Below are positions 9,020 through 17,184 of a stretch of 59,860 bases of DNA, one piece after another. How positions within the stretch are numbered: position 1 is the first letter of the stretch; every line of letters starts with the position of its first letter. Source of the DNA: an uncultured Barnesiella sp. (GTDB lineage Bacteria > Bacteroidota > Bacteroidia > Bacteroidales > Barnesiellaceae); NCBI GenBank assembly GCA_944320995.1, contig CALUJQ010000017.1, forward strand, positions 1 to 59,860, written 5' to 3'. The position numbers and the translations under genes were made by a program. The notes under the pieces are model-generated. The model was not told the origin of the DNA. It ran no database searches and was given only the letters and a program-made list of their open reading frames with translations.

Positions 9020-10275
9020 ATCTTTATCTTATGTTGAACTCTCTTCAAATAAATCAAACCAAGGGCTGCCAGTATAACAAATGAGAGCACTTGCCCCCAA
9101 GCCGCTCCATAAAATTGAAATCGGTCTATCAGCACTATATACATAGGGATACAAATAGCAACGCCTATCACTCGTATTATCAAATCGACTTTCGATTTTC
9201 CTAATCCTACAATAACTGCTACTATGGGATAATAAAACGACATCGTTATATTTTTTAGAACCAAAATTACTGCAAAATCGGTAGCCTCGGGATAACGTCC
9301 GTATGTAAGTAATCTAACAATAAACTCCCCAAATGGTATAAACAACACACAAGGTATCGCATTCAAAAATATAATAAGACCTATCGTTGCATATAACTTA
9401 TTTCGATTCCGCTCTGCAATATAACGATATACATCGGGCTCGAAAGTATTATATATAGCTGTATAGATCATAGAAAAGGTCATCGATATGGAAAAACCGA
9501 TACTATAATATCCCAGAGTTTCTATATTGTGCAATGACTCCAACAATGGGCGATCTATACTGCTGAAAAGATACCACAAATAGGCCGACAATACCAACGG
9601 CCAGCAGAAACGGAGCGCCTCTTTAAATATTGAAAAGCGAAATGAGAGTCGAGCTTTTATCTTATAAATAGAAACGGCTGACATACATAGCGATGTCGCT
9701 GCCATAGCTCCTAACTTACCTGTTGCTCCCCAATTAAAAACAATGACGAATAGAATCGAAAAGGCGGTAAGAACTATTGCCGAGGAAACTGTCAATTTAA
9801 AAAAAGCGATGGCATTACGCCTCATCTTATAATCCGCTTGTAACAGCAAAAAATAATTATTAAAAATCGTATATCCCAACATGAGATAAAAATAGGGCGA
9901 GATATCGATCGAAACATGGGCATAATAAAAATAGATGGAAAATGCGATATAAAGGAATACACTTCCAACAACCCCGGTCAATAAGAAAGCAACCATTAAA
10001 GTATCGACCACCTGCTTTCGTTTCTCTTCACTAAAGATCATAAAATTACGCACATAATAGGTAATGAGCGAAAAATTAAGCGTAAATAAAAAAATTGTAT
10101 TGAAAGAAGTATAATACCCTACGATTGCAAAATCTTCGGGGGTCATATGCAATGCCAAAAACGGACTTAGAATTAAGGAAAAAAGCGAAGAGAGAATCGT
10201 CGCTAATAAATATAACGATATATTTCTCATATATCGCTTATATTTTCCTATCCTACTGACCCTGTCAAAATTCAT
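9016..10275 (-). CDS. Wzx-type oligosaccharide flippase
   Basis: A 419-residue polytopic membrane protein with about 12 hydrophobic segments spread over its whole length, matching polysaccharide biosynthesis flippases of the MOP superfamily. The N-terminal part (YLLATILSSLFSLILSPF, then ALHMTPEDFAIVGYYTS) is typical of Wzx. It would move the undecaprenyl-linked repeat unit across the inner membrane for the Wzy polymerase encoded two genes downstream. It overlaps the preceding glycosyltransferase and the following deacetylase by 4 bases each. AT-rich coding sequence. Confidence 0.87.
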   Translation of the reverse strand: MNFDRVSRIGKYKRYMRNISLYLLATILSSLFSLILSPFLALHMTPEDFAIVGYYTSFNTIFLFTLNFSLITYYVRNFMIFSEEKRKQVVDTLMVAFLLTGVVGSVFLYIAFSIYFYYAHVSIDISPYFYLMLGYTIFNNYFLLLQADYKMRRNAIAFFKLTVSSAIVLTAFSILFVIVFNWGATGKLGAMAATSLCMSAVSIYKIKARLSFRFSIFKEALRFCWPLVLSAYLWYLFSSIDRPLLESLHNIETLGYYSIGFSISMTFSMIYTAIYNTFEPDVYRYIAERNRNKLYATIGLIIFLNAIPCVLFIPFGEFIVRLLTYGRYPEATDFAVILVLKNITMSFYYPIVAVIVGLGKSKVDLIIRVIGVAICIPMYIVLIDRFQFYGAAWGQVLSFVILAALGLIYLKRVQHKIKI

Positions 10276-11444
10276 GCTTCTATCGCCCTTCGAGCTATTT
10301 CTTTATATGAAAATTCCTTAATCCCTTTTTGTTCGGCAACCTGACACATCTTCTCATACTCACTATCTCGGCCCATCAATCGGGATATCGTCTGTTCAAG
10401 CATATCGATATATTCTGCATCGGCAGTTGGTTGATCGAGCAAAATGGCGTTTCCTCCCACATCGACGTGATCCATACCGGGCCAATGTTTAAAGATGCAG
10501 GGTAACCCACAGGCTACGGCCTGTTCCCAAAGGACGGAGTGTGTTCCCGGAAAAACGCCTAAATCGGCCGCCAAAAAATAACTATACGCCTCGTCTGAAG
10601 GAATCCACCCTACACATTGTACCTTATCCGATAATTGTGCAAAATATGGTGCCATTTCGGCGGTAGGACGGCCAAATATAACCAATTTGCAAAACCGAGG
10701 TAACCGCTTGACAGCCTCAGCCAACAAATGAAAATTTTTTGCCCGGTCTATTTTCCCGCCCGTTACAATAATAAAATCATTGGTCGAAAAGTTCAATTTC
10801 TCACACAATTGTTTTCGATACTCTTCTTTTCGAGAAAAATCAATCTTGCTATCATCGCCCCCCATGACCAATAATCCTACCTTGTCGCGAGGTATTTTAT
10901 AGACATTCAACAGATAATCGACCCGCCACGGTGTCACTCCCCAGAAACGCTCTACCAACCGGGCTGTTTTTCGGGCTATATAGCCTATGATAAACCGTTG
11001 ATACCAATATCGCTTCCAAGTATTTACCGGCATGTTATAATAATCGCCATGCTGATCGGCAAAAAGACGGACCTCCGGATTTTCCTTTTTATATCGAAGA
11101 ACAGCCAATGTATCGAATGTCTGTACTCCATGAACAAATATAATATCGGGAGCAATTTCTTTCAGTTTCTCGTACAAGCCTTTTGATCGAGGAGAAAATA
11201 TCTTCCGATATTTATTTTTTACGGGATTGCCCGGCAAAATAGTAACCTCCACTCCATCTTCATTGTAATATGTAGAAACAGATCTATGTCCTATCGGATT
11301 TTTGGAAATACCATTATAACAACTTTGCACAGTTATAATGGATACATCATACCCCATCTGTTTGTGAATACGGGGTAAGATATTTTCTTGATATCCCATT
11401 CCTTCAATATAAAAACAGGCAATACTAATATGTACTATCTGCAT
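10272..11444 (-). CDS. Family 4 glycosyltransferase
   Basis: A 390-residue GT-B glycosyltransferase of the GT4 type. The N-terminal domain begins [20 protein letters not shown], a form seen in capsule enzymes. The donor-binding domain begins [20 protein letters not shown] near residue 230 and contains [20 protein letters not shown], the E-x7-E region in a diverged form. It overlaps the acetyltransferase gene by 20 bases and the flippase by 4. It probably transfers one sugar of the repeat unit; specificity is unknown. Confidence 0.87.
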   Translation of the reverse strand: MQIVHISIACFYIEGMGYQENILPRIHKQMGYDVSIITVQSCYNGISKNPIGHRSVSTYYNEDGVEVTILPGNPVKNKYRKIFSPRSKGLYEKLKEIAPDIIFVHGVQTFDTLAVLRYKKENPEVRLFADQHGDYYNMPVNTWKRYWYQRFIIGYIARKTARLVERFWGVTPWRVDYLLNVYKIPRDKVGLLVMGGDDSKIDFSRKEEYRKQLCEKLNFSTNDFIIVTGGKIDRAKNFHLLAEAVKRLPRFCKLVIFGRPTAEMAPYFAQLSDKVQCVGWIPSDEAYSYFLAADLGVFPGTHSVLWEQAVACGLPCIFKHWPGMDHVDVGGNAILLDQPTADAEYIDMLEQTISRLMGRDSEYEKMCQVAEQKGIKEFSYKEIARRAIEA

Positions 11445-12120
11445 TATAAGCTAAATAAAATTGTGTTATATCTTGAAATTTTTCCACATTGTTCTTTATC
11501 CAGTCTTCATCTTTATTCCACCACTGAAATTTAAGCAGAAATTCAACCTGACCGGGTTCGAACCTACTCTTTATAACTTTGGCGGGAACACCGCCAACAA
11601 TCGTATAAGGCGGTACATCTCTTATCACCACAGCTCCTGCGGCAACAAGAGCTCCATCACCAATCGTTACCCCGCCTAAAATCTTGACATCCTCTCCAAT
11701 CCACACATCATTACCTATTTTGCAAAAAAATCGCCCATCGACAAACCTATACTCATCGAATCGCTGCATAGTTGTATAAGTAAACCCTGCCTGTTTTCCC
11801 ATCGAATAAAATGCAGGATGAAACGAAACGAATTTCGATGTCGGGTGCGTCGCGCCTATTACTTTAATATTATTGGCCAAACAGCAATACTTACCTATCG
11901 AGACATTATATAGCACATTATCTTGTCCCATATAAGAGCCATAGCCAATCTCCGAATTGGAAATATTTGAACGCGCCCCAATAGAACACCCCGAAGATAA
12001 TTTAGTCCTTAGATTTAAGATTACACTATGTCTTACTATACATCTTCTTGAAATTCTACAATAAGGAACATAGAATAACATAAACAAGGCCCGCAATATC
12101 CTTTTAACGAATAGAGTCAT
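11425..12120 (-). CDS. Hexapeptide-repeat acyltransferase (CatB/xenobiotic acetyltransferase type)
   Basis: A 231-residue left-handed beta-helix acyltransferase. Hexapeptide repeats run from about residue 45 to 190, including [20 protein letters not shown] with the probable catalytic histidine, and [32 protein letters not shown] loop between them ([18 protein letters not shown]) is typical of the CatB-related O-acetyltransferases that use acetyl-CoA. It most likely O-acetylates a capsule sugar. The N-terminus is basic and hydrophobic. It lies 87 bases after tviB and overlaps the next glycosyltransferase. Confidence 0.88.
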   Translation of the reverse strand: MTLFVKRILRALFMLFYVPYCRISRRCIVRHSVILNLRTKLSSGCSIGARSNISNSEIGYGSYMGQDNVLYNVSIGKYCCLANNIKVIGATHPTSKFVSFHPAFYSMGKQAGFTYTTMQRFDEYRFVDGRFFCKIGNDVWIGEDVKILGGVTIGDGALVAAGAVVIRDVPPYTIVGGVPAKVIKSRFEPGQVEFLLKFQWWNKDEDWIKNNVEKFQDITQFYLAYNADSTY

Positions 12121-12207
12121 AATTCAATCTTCAATCGAGTTATGCAAAATAGTAACGAATAGCACTAAAGATCGATGCTCCAGAACATTCATATTTCATA
12201 TCTTTTT

Positions 12208-13473
12208 TTACAATCGTCCATCTACGATCTCTTTCGGCAAGAATCCCTTTACATCGTAGATGACATGAGTCTCTTGAACCAAATCTTCAACATTCACGTC
12301 TCTGAACCGGTCGTGTGCCACAGCCAAAATAAGGGCATCATATTTCTCATCGGGCAATTTGTTGGTTATATCTATACCATACTCCGCCTTAGCCAAATCG
12401 GTATCGGCCCACGGGTCATACACCTCGACATCGAGGTGGTATTCCTGTAACGTGTGTATAATATCTACGACCTTCGTATTTCTTACATCGGGACAGTTTT
12501 CCTTGAAGGTAAAGCCCAATATCAAAATTTTTGCGCCGAGTACCTGTATGCCCTTTTTCAACATTCGTTTTATCGTCTCCTCGGCCACATACTCTCCCAT
12601 GCCGTCATTCATTCGACGACCTGCAAGAATGATTTCGGGATTATAACCATGACGTTGGGCACACTGTGCCAGATAATAAGGATCAACACCTATACAATGG
12701 CCTCCCACCAATCCCGGCTTGAACGGAAGAAAATTCCATTTGGTCGAAGCGGCTTCGAGGACCTCTTGCGTATCGATTCCGAGTTTTGTGAAGATTTTTG
12801 ACAATTCATTGACAAATGCGATATTGATATCGCGCTGCGAGTTTTCAATCACCTTCGCAGCTTCGGCTACCTTGATCGACGGTGCCAAATGGGTTCCAGC
12901 TTCGATCACGGAGCTATATACCCGATTGATTAGTTCTCCGGCCTCGGGTGTTGAACCCGAGGTTATCTTCTTGATTTTCTCTACCGTATGTTGTTTATCT
13001 CCCGGATTTATCCGTTCGGGACTATATCCGGCGTAAAAATCTTCGTTCAGTTTCAATCCCGAGACCTTCTCGATTACCGGGATACATTCGTCTTCGGTAA
13101 CTCCGGGATAGACGGTCGATTCATACACGACTATATCACCTCTGGAGATTACTTTTCCTACCGTCTCGCTGGCTTTATATAGAGGGGTGAGATCAGGATT
13201 ATTATTGCGATCTACCGGGGTAGGAACCGCTACGATATAGAAATTGCACCCTTTAATCTCTTCTATATCATCGGTACATACAAATCCATGATTTAGAGCA
13301 CCTTGTAACAAGTCATCACTCACTTCGAGTGTCGAATCATGCCCTTGCATAAGGGCCTCGACCCGGTTGCGATTCTTATCGAACCCTATGGTTGTATATT
13401 TTGTTGAAAAAAGCCGCGCTAACGGCAATCCTACATACCCCAACCCAATGACACAAATTTTTATATTCTCCAT
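12208..13473 (-). CDS. tviB: UDP-N-acetylglucosamine 6-dehydrogenase (TviB/VipA type)
   Basis: A 421-residue UDP-glucose/GDP-mannose dehydrogenase family enzyme oxidising C6 of a UDP-N-acetylhexosamine to a uronic acid with two NAD+. The Rossmann motif CVIGLGYVGLPLA is at residues 7-19, YSPERINPGDK at 150-160, and the catalytic Cys is at residue 260 in GGHCIGVDPYYL. The ERINPGD and GVDPYYL forms are those of the TviB/WbpO group, giving UDP-GlcNAcA or UDP-GalNAcA. Paired with the tviC-like epimerase 19 bases upstream it predicts UDP-GalNAcA as a capsule precursor. Length is normal. Confidence 0.9.
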   Translation of the reverse strand: MENIKICVIGLGYVGLPLARLFSTKYTTIGFDKNRNRVEALMQGHDSTLEVSDDLLQGALNHGFVCTDDIEEIKGCNFYIVAVPTPVDRNNNPDLTPLYKASETVGKVISRGDIVVYESTVYPGVTEDECIPVIEKVSGLKLNEDFYAGYSPERINPGDKQHTVEKIKKITSGSTPEAGELINRVYSSVIEAGTHLAPSIKVAEAAKVIENSQRDINIAFVNELSKIFTKLGIDTQEVLEAASTKWNFLPFKPGLVGGHCIGVDPYYLAQCAQRHGYNPEIILAGRRMNDGMGEYVAEETIKRMLKKGIQVLGAKILILGFTFKENCPDVRNTKVVDIIHTLQEYHLDVEVYDPWADTDLAKAEYGIDITNKLPDEKYDALILAVAHDRFRDVNVEDLVQETHVIYDVKGFLPKEIVDGRL

Positions 13474-13492
13474 ACTCTATTTTTTCATTATT

Positions 13493-14461
13493 CTATAAAT
13501 TCTCCCAATACCATTTCACAGCCTCTTTCAATCCCTCTTTCATACTATATTTCGGATCATACCCGAGTAATGTGCGTGCTTTCGTAATATCGGCCAAAGA
13601 GTGAGGAATATCTCCTTTTCTGTTAGGCCCATGTTTTACTTCCACAGGCTGAATATCGGCATCATATTGACTTAAATATTCTTTCAAATAACCGACCAAC
13701 TGGTTTAATGTAGTCCGTTCTCCAAAAGCTGTATTATATACTTGATTAACAGCTTCCGGATTTTTTGTCGTCAGCGCCAATCTATTCATTTGTATCACAT
13801 TATCGATATAAGTAAAATCGCGGCTATACTCTCCATCACCATTGATGACGGGCGACTCGTGACGCATTAGTTGTTTCACAAACAACGGAATTACCGCAGC
13901 ATACGCACCATTAGGATCTTGCCGTCGTCCGAACACGTTGAAATATCGTAAGCCAATCGTTTCTACTCCATAAGTACGAGAAAAGACATCGGCATATAAT
14001 TCATTCACATATTTCGTTATCGCATACGGGGAGAGCGGCCGGCCTATCACATCTTCAACTTTCGGCAGGCTCTGACTGTCGCCATAAGTCGAAGAGCTGG
14101 CTGCATAGATAAATCGCCTCACTCCTGCATCGCGAGAGGCAACCAACATATTTAAAAATCCGTCTATATTCGTAGCGTTGGTAGTCACCGGGTCCTTAAT
14201 ACTTCGAGGGACGGAACCTAATGCCGCCTCATGAAAGACATATTCGATTCCATCTACCGCTTTGCGACAATCATCGGCTTTACGAATATCCCCTACTATT
14301 AACCTGAATCTATTGGGATAATCCCTGAGCAAAGGCAATATATTTTCTATATGCCCGGTTTCAAAATTATCCAAACATGTTACATTTTCGCCTGTCTTCA
14401 AAAGGCTCTCACACAAATTGCTCCCTATAAATCCGGCACCACCGGTTACCAATATCTTCAT
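13493..14461 (-). CDS. tviC: UDP-GlcNAc(A) 4-epimerase (TviC/WbpP type)
   Basis: A 322-residue extended SDR epimerase interconverting gluco and galacto forms of UDP-N-acetylhexosamine or its uronate. Seen are TGGAGFIGSNL at residues 6-16, a serine-rich active-site strand ASSSTYGDS near 121-129, and Tyr146-x3-Lys150 in SPYAITK. FNVFGRRQDPNGAYAAVIP near residue 195 is characteristic of the WbpP/TviC branch that prefers N-acetylated substrates. It is the first enzyme gene after the antiterminator and stands just before tviB. Confidence 0.9.
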   Translation of the reverse strand: MKILVTGGAGFIGSNLCESLLKTGENVTCLDNFETGHIENILPLLRDYPNRFRLIVGDIRKADDCRKAVDGIEYVFHEAALGSVPRSIKDPVTTNATNIDGFLNMLVASRDAGVRRFIYAASSSTYGDSQSLPKVEDVIGRPLSPYAITKYVNELYADVFSRTYGVETIGLRYFNVFGRRQDPNGAYAAVIPLFVKQLMRHESPVINGDGEYSRDFTYIDNVIQMNRLALTTKNPEAVNQVYNTAFGERTTLNQLVGYLKEYLSQYDADIQPVEVKHGPNRKGDIPHSLADITKARTLLGYDPKYSMKEGLKEAVKWYWENL

Positions 14462-14469
14462 AATATACC

Positions 14470-14985
14470 TTATATCTTCTCCAAATATCTGCTCGGAATA
14501 TATACCGTAGAAATTGAAAACAAATTCTCGAGACGAACCACGACCCGACGATGACCGGCTATGCGAACCAACTCGCCCTCGATCCCGGCAAATGAACCGG
14601 CGATGACGCGCACACGGTCGCCTCGTTTCAATTCGTATGGTTGCAGCTCTATCTCGTTTTCATGATTATTGACCAGATAGATAAAATCTTCCATCTGTTT
14701 ATCGGGGACTCGCAATAGCGATCGGGTAGAATACGTACGCAGATAGCGCATGGGGTAGCCATAGTCATTTACCAAGGATATGCAACCTTTTACATCGCCC
14801 CGCACAAAAATCAACCCGCTTACAAAGGGAACTTCTGTCTTTCGTTTCTTTCCACCAACCTCTTTTACAATTTGGTGGAAAGGAACGAAATGTTCTATCC
14901 CCATGCAAGTAAGCATATCCCCTATTTTTCTTTCCTGACGATATGTTTTCGCCACATACCATCCTATTTCCCCTTTACTGTCCAT
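14470..14985 (-). CDS. NusG-like transcription antiterminator (UpxY family)
   Basis: A 171-residue NusG/RfaH paralogue of the UpxY type that heads capsule operons in Bacteroidales and lets RNA polymerase read through early termination in its own operon. The NGN domain spans about residues 6-105 (IGWYVAKTYRQERKIGDML, FVPFHQIV, VPFVSGLIFVRG) and the KOW domain about 119-146 (RGDRVRVIAGSFAGIEGEL). The ATG at 14985 follows AGGA at close spacing. It is first in the operon, 17 bases after a small leader ORF. The UpxZ partner, normally the next gene in Bacteroides fragilis loci, is missing: tviC follows directly. Confidence 0.92.
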   Translation of the reverse strand: MDSKGEIGWYVAKTYRQERKIGDMLTCMGIEHFVPFHQIVKEVGGKKRKTEVPFVSGLIFVRGDVKGCISLVNDYGYPMRYLRTYSTRSLLRVPDKQMEDFIYLVNNHENEIELQPYELKRGDRVRVIAGSFAGIEGELVRIAGHRRVVVRLENLFSISTVYIPSRYLEKI

Positions 14986-15002
14986 TCCTATTCTATTTCA
15001 GT

Positions 15003-15080
15003 TTAGACAAAGCCTAAGCCTCCAGATAATGCCGTTACATTACCCTCGCTACAAGCAGGCACTCCTGTATTTTTTTGCAT
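15003..15080 (-). CDS. Candidate 25-residue leader peptide upstream of the antiterminator
   Basis: An ATG-initiated ORF of 25 codons plus TAA lies in the 5' leader of the capsule operon. The product begins MQKNTGVPACSEGN and ends ALSGGLGFV. It starts about 35 bases after the predicted transcription start and stops 17 bases before the antiterminator ATG, a spacing that would couple the two translations. A weak purine stretch (AAGAGAACGAA) precedes the ATG. The peptide has no signal sequence and one Cys; the sequence is not one I recognise. It could be a regulatory leader, a genuine small protein, or chance. Confidence 0.45.
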   Translation of the reverse strand: MQKNTGVPACSEGNVTALSGGLGFV

Positions 15081-15121
15081 TTCGTTCTCTTAAACAGAGT
15101 TATAAAATACAAATTTTGATG

Positions 15122-15129
15122 CAAATATA
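15122..15129 (-). promoter_or_regulatory. -7 box of capsule operon promoter
   Basis: On the minus strand the sequence TATATTTG matches the Bacteroidales -7 consensus TAnnTTTG. No clear -33 TTG is found at the usual 19-21 base distance, so this may be a weak or activated promoter. Transcription would start near 15114, giving a leader of about 130 bases before the antiterminator gene. Confidence 0.5.
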
Positions 15130-15221
15130 CTACCAATATGACGAAGTTTTCTAATATATTATAGGAATATTCGATTCTATCGTAAAAGTTTTTTCTTACA
15201 CAACTAATTATCAATAAATTA

Positions 15222-15256
15222 AATCCAGCCTCCTATATAAAAAAGGAGGCTGGATT
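15222..15256 (-). terminator. Rho-independent terminator after the repeat protein gene
   Basis: A perfect 12-bp stem (AATCCAGCCTCC at 15222-15233 and its complement at 15245-15256) has an 11-base loop. On the minus strand it is followed by TTTAATTTATT. It lies 60 bases past the stop of the small secreted protein and separates that gene from the capsule operon promoter. Confidence 0.8.
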
Positions 15257-15316
15257 TTCATCTTCACTAAAACAGATAAGAAATAAGAACGTTTTTACGA
15301 CAATCTCACACAAAAA

Positions 15317-15640
15317 TTATGCGATAGAAGCACTTTCTTGGGATTTATCTTTCTGTGGGTCTTGCGTGGGTACACTGTCGGTTGGTGCGGGCTCCTCGCT
15401 CATACAAACCAACGAAGCCTGCGGTTCCTCTTTCTGTGGGTCTTGTGAAGGTACGCTGTCGGTTGATGCAGGCTCCTCGCTCATACATATTCCAAATAAT
15501 TCCGATTTAGGCTCTTCTTTTTTAGGGTCTTGCGTGGGTACACTGTCGGCTGGTGCAGGTTCTACTTTCGCATCTTGTGCATAAGTCAACACATTCATCG
15601 ACATCATAACCACAGCGACTGATAACATTAACTTTCTCAT
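15317..15640 (-). CDS. Small secreted Pro/Glu-rich protein with three tandem repeats
   Basis: A 107-residue protein of unknown function. Residues 1-21 form a Sec signal peptide (MRKLMLSVAVVMMSMNVLTYA, cut before or after Gln22). The rest is three consecutive repeats of about 29, 27 and 25 residues, each built on EPAPxDSVPTQDPxKEEP; the first two end in a Cys-Met-Ser-Glu element. The mature part is acidic, rich in Pro, Asp, Glu and Ser, and probably disordered. The repeats are also visible at DNA level. A -24/-12 sigma-54 promoter lies 54 bases upstream, next to the sigma-54 activator gene, so it is the likely target of that two-component system. Gene reality is supported by signal peptide, promoter and terminator. 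Confidence 0.75.
   Translation of the reverse strand: MRKLMLSVAVVMMSMNVLTYAQDAKVEPAPADSVPTQDPKKEEPKSELFGICMSEEPASTDSVPSQDPQKEEPQASLVCMSEEPAPTDSVPTQDPQKDKSQESASIA
15357..15575 (-). repeat. Three in-frame intragenic DNA repeats
   Basis: Three copies of a roughly 50-base core begin, in plus-strand terms, at 15357, 15438 and 15525 with gggtcttg and run through gtac.ctgtcgg. The periods are 81 and 87 bases, both multiples of three, so copy number can change without breaking the frame. The copies differ at a few positions. Confidence 0.8.
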
Positions 15641-15693
15641 AATTTCATTTTTTTAATGATACACTCTATATTCCATTCTTCGACAATACAAAG

Positions 15694-15709
15694 TACAATC
15701 CCCGTGCCA
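15694..15709 (-). promoter_or_regulatory. Sigma-54 (-24/-12) promoter of the secreted repeat protein gene
   Basis: On the minus strand TGGCAC (15704-15709), five bases GGGGA, then TTGTA (15694-15698) match the RpoN consensus TGGCAC-N5-TTGCW with a single C-to-T difference. Spacing is exact. Transcription would start near 15684, about 44 bases before the ATG at 15640. An NtrC-type activator gene ends 150 bases upstream. Confidence 0.75.
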
Positions 15710-15733
15710 ATTATGCCAATAGCATAGACAACA

Positions 15734-15770
15734 TTTTGTATTTCAATGTATTACAAAAACAACAATGTAT
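15734..15770. promoter_or_regulatory. Candidate activator-binding site upstream of the sigma-54 promoter
   Basis: An inverted repeat TTTTGTA-N11-TACAAAA (15734-15758) overlaps two direct copies of CAATGTAT (15744-15751 and 15763-15770) spaced by 19 bases. It lies 25-60 bases upstream of the -24 box, where an enhancer-binding protein could bind. This is a candidate from symmetry and position only. Confidence 0.4.
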
Positions 15771-15799
15771 TTTACATCTGTGGAGATTTGTGGAATAAA

Positions 15800-15838
15800 G
15801 CGTCAAAGGGTGTGGAATTTTTCCACACCCTTTGACGC
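15800..15838 (-). terminator. Rho-independent terminator of the response regulator gene
   Basis: A perfect 18-bp stem (15800-15817 and 15821-15838) with a 3-base loop is followed on the minus strand by TTTATT. It begins 20 bases past the stop of the sigma-54 response regulator and should separate it from the small secreted protein gene downstream. Confidence 0.8.
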
Positions 15839-15858
15839 CGAACGGAATAGACAGGCAT

Positions 15859-17181
15859 TTATTCGATACGATATAATTTCAGTTTATTATACAGGGTCTT
15901 CCGGTCGATGCCCAGCAACTCGGCCGCTTTGCTCTTATTGCCTGAACATTGCCGCAATGCCGACAGTATCTTGCTTCGCTCGCTATCGGGGTCATGCAGC
16001 ATAATGGACGAGGGTTCGCCGGCAGCATCTATCCCCAAATGCTCGACTCCTATCGGAGTCCCTTGCGAAAGCAAAGCTGCCCGTAAAATCGTATTGCGCA
16101 TCTCCCTAAGGTTTCCCGGCCAACGATAACGGCATATCTGCGCCATTGCTTCCGGCAGGAATCCCGGGACAGGTTTTTCCAACTCGCGGTTTGCCTGATC
16201 CAGAAAGAAATTGGCAAACAACAGAATATCCTCCCCTCGTTCGCATAACCGCGGCATATTAATGGTAAACTCGTTGATTCGATGATACAAATCTTCTCGA
16301 AACATACCGGCTGTTATCGCGGCTTTCAAATCTTCATTGGTCGCGGCAATCAACCGCACATCGACTTTTACCTCGGTCGTTGTCCCTACCGGTTTCACCT
16401 TTCGTTCCTGCAACACACGTAACAGTTGTATCTGCACGTCGTAACTCAAATTGCCTATCTCATCGAGAAATATAGTTCCCCCATTTGCTTCGACAAATGC
16501 ACCGGTCTTGTCGCCGATGGCTCCGGTGAACGCCCCTTTCTTATGCCCGAAAAACTCCGAGGCGGCCAGGTCCTTGGGAATGGCACCGCAATCGATGGCC
16601 ACAAAAGGTTTATCGGCTCGCTTGCTCAACTGATGTATCCGTTTGGCCACATACTCCTTCCCGGTTCCGCTCGCCCCGTTTATCAATACCGACATGGTGG
16701 TGGGCGCGACCAGTTTCACATAGGAATATAATTGGCGGGCCGCCTCGCTCTGCCCTTCCAAATAGGGAGATTCTTCTCCCCCGGCAGTCGATGCGGGTTC
16801 TTCCCGAACTGCGGGAACAGAGGTCGCCGCAAGAGCTTCGTTTATCTTCTGCAACAGTTCTTCGGGATTTATCGGTTTGGCGACATAATCTTTCGCCCCC
16901 AGTTTCATGGCTTGAACGGCCGACGGGATTGCGGCGTAACTGGTCATAACAATCACAGGGACAGACCGGTTTCCTACCCTTATCCACTCCAACAAGTCGA
17001 TACCTTCACCGTCGGGCAAGCGCAGGTCACAAAGTGCCAAATCGACATTCTCCTCTGCAAGAATTTTTTTCGCGGCCAAAACACCGGCAGCCGACAAAAC
17101 CGAAAACCCTTTCTTCGCAAGCCATGTTTGTAACATGACCGAAAACGTCATATCGTCCTCTACGATGAGAATATGTTTCAT
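15859..17181 (-). CDS. Sigma-54-dependent response regulator (NtrC family)
   Basis: A 440-residue enhancer-binding response regulator. The receiver domain (about 1-118) has Glu8-Asp9-Asp10 and phosphoacceptor Asp52 in CDLRLPDG. The AAA+ domain (about 140-370) has Walker A GASGTGKE at 169-176, the sigma-54 contact loop GAFTGA at 216-221 and Walker B GGTIFLDEIG at 234-243, all intact. A Fis-type helix-turn-helix (about 403-437) ends the protein. When phosphorylated it should activate RpoN promoters by ATP hydrolysis. It starts 3 bases after the hybrid kinase stop, so the two are one operon. The best -24/-12 site nearby is the one before the secreted repeat protein. Confidence 0.95.
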   Translation of the reverse strand: MKHILIVEDDMTFSVMLQTWLAKKGFSVLSAAGVLAAKKILAEENVDLALCDLRLPDGEGIDLLEWIRVGNRSVPVIVMTSYAAIPSAVQAMKLGAKDYVAKPINPEELLQKINEALAATSVPAVREEPASTAGGEESPYLEGQSEAARQLYSYVKLVAPTTMSVLINGASGTGKEYVAKRIHQLSKRADKPFVAIDCGAIPKDLAASEFFGHKKGAFTGAIGDKTGAFVEANGGTIFLDEIGNLSYDVQIQLLRVLQERKVKPVGTTTEVKVDVRLIAATNEDLKAAITAGMFREDLYHRINEFTINMPRLCERGEDILLFANFFLDQANRELEKPVPGFLPEAMAQICRYRWPGNLREMRNTILRAALLSQGTPIGVEHLGIDAAGEPSSIMLHDPDSERSKILSALRQCSGNKSKAAELLGIDRKTLYNKLKLYRIE

Positions 17182-17184
17182 CTT

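Noticed and set aside
15001..15130. Possible invertible promoter like those of Bacteroides fragilis capsule loci
   Set aside because: I found no inverted repeats of useful length flanking the promoter and no invertase gene nearby.
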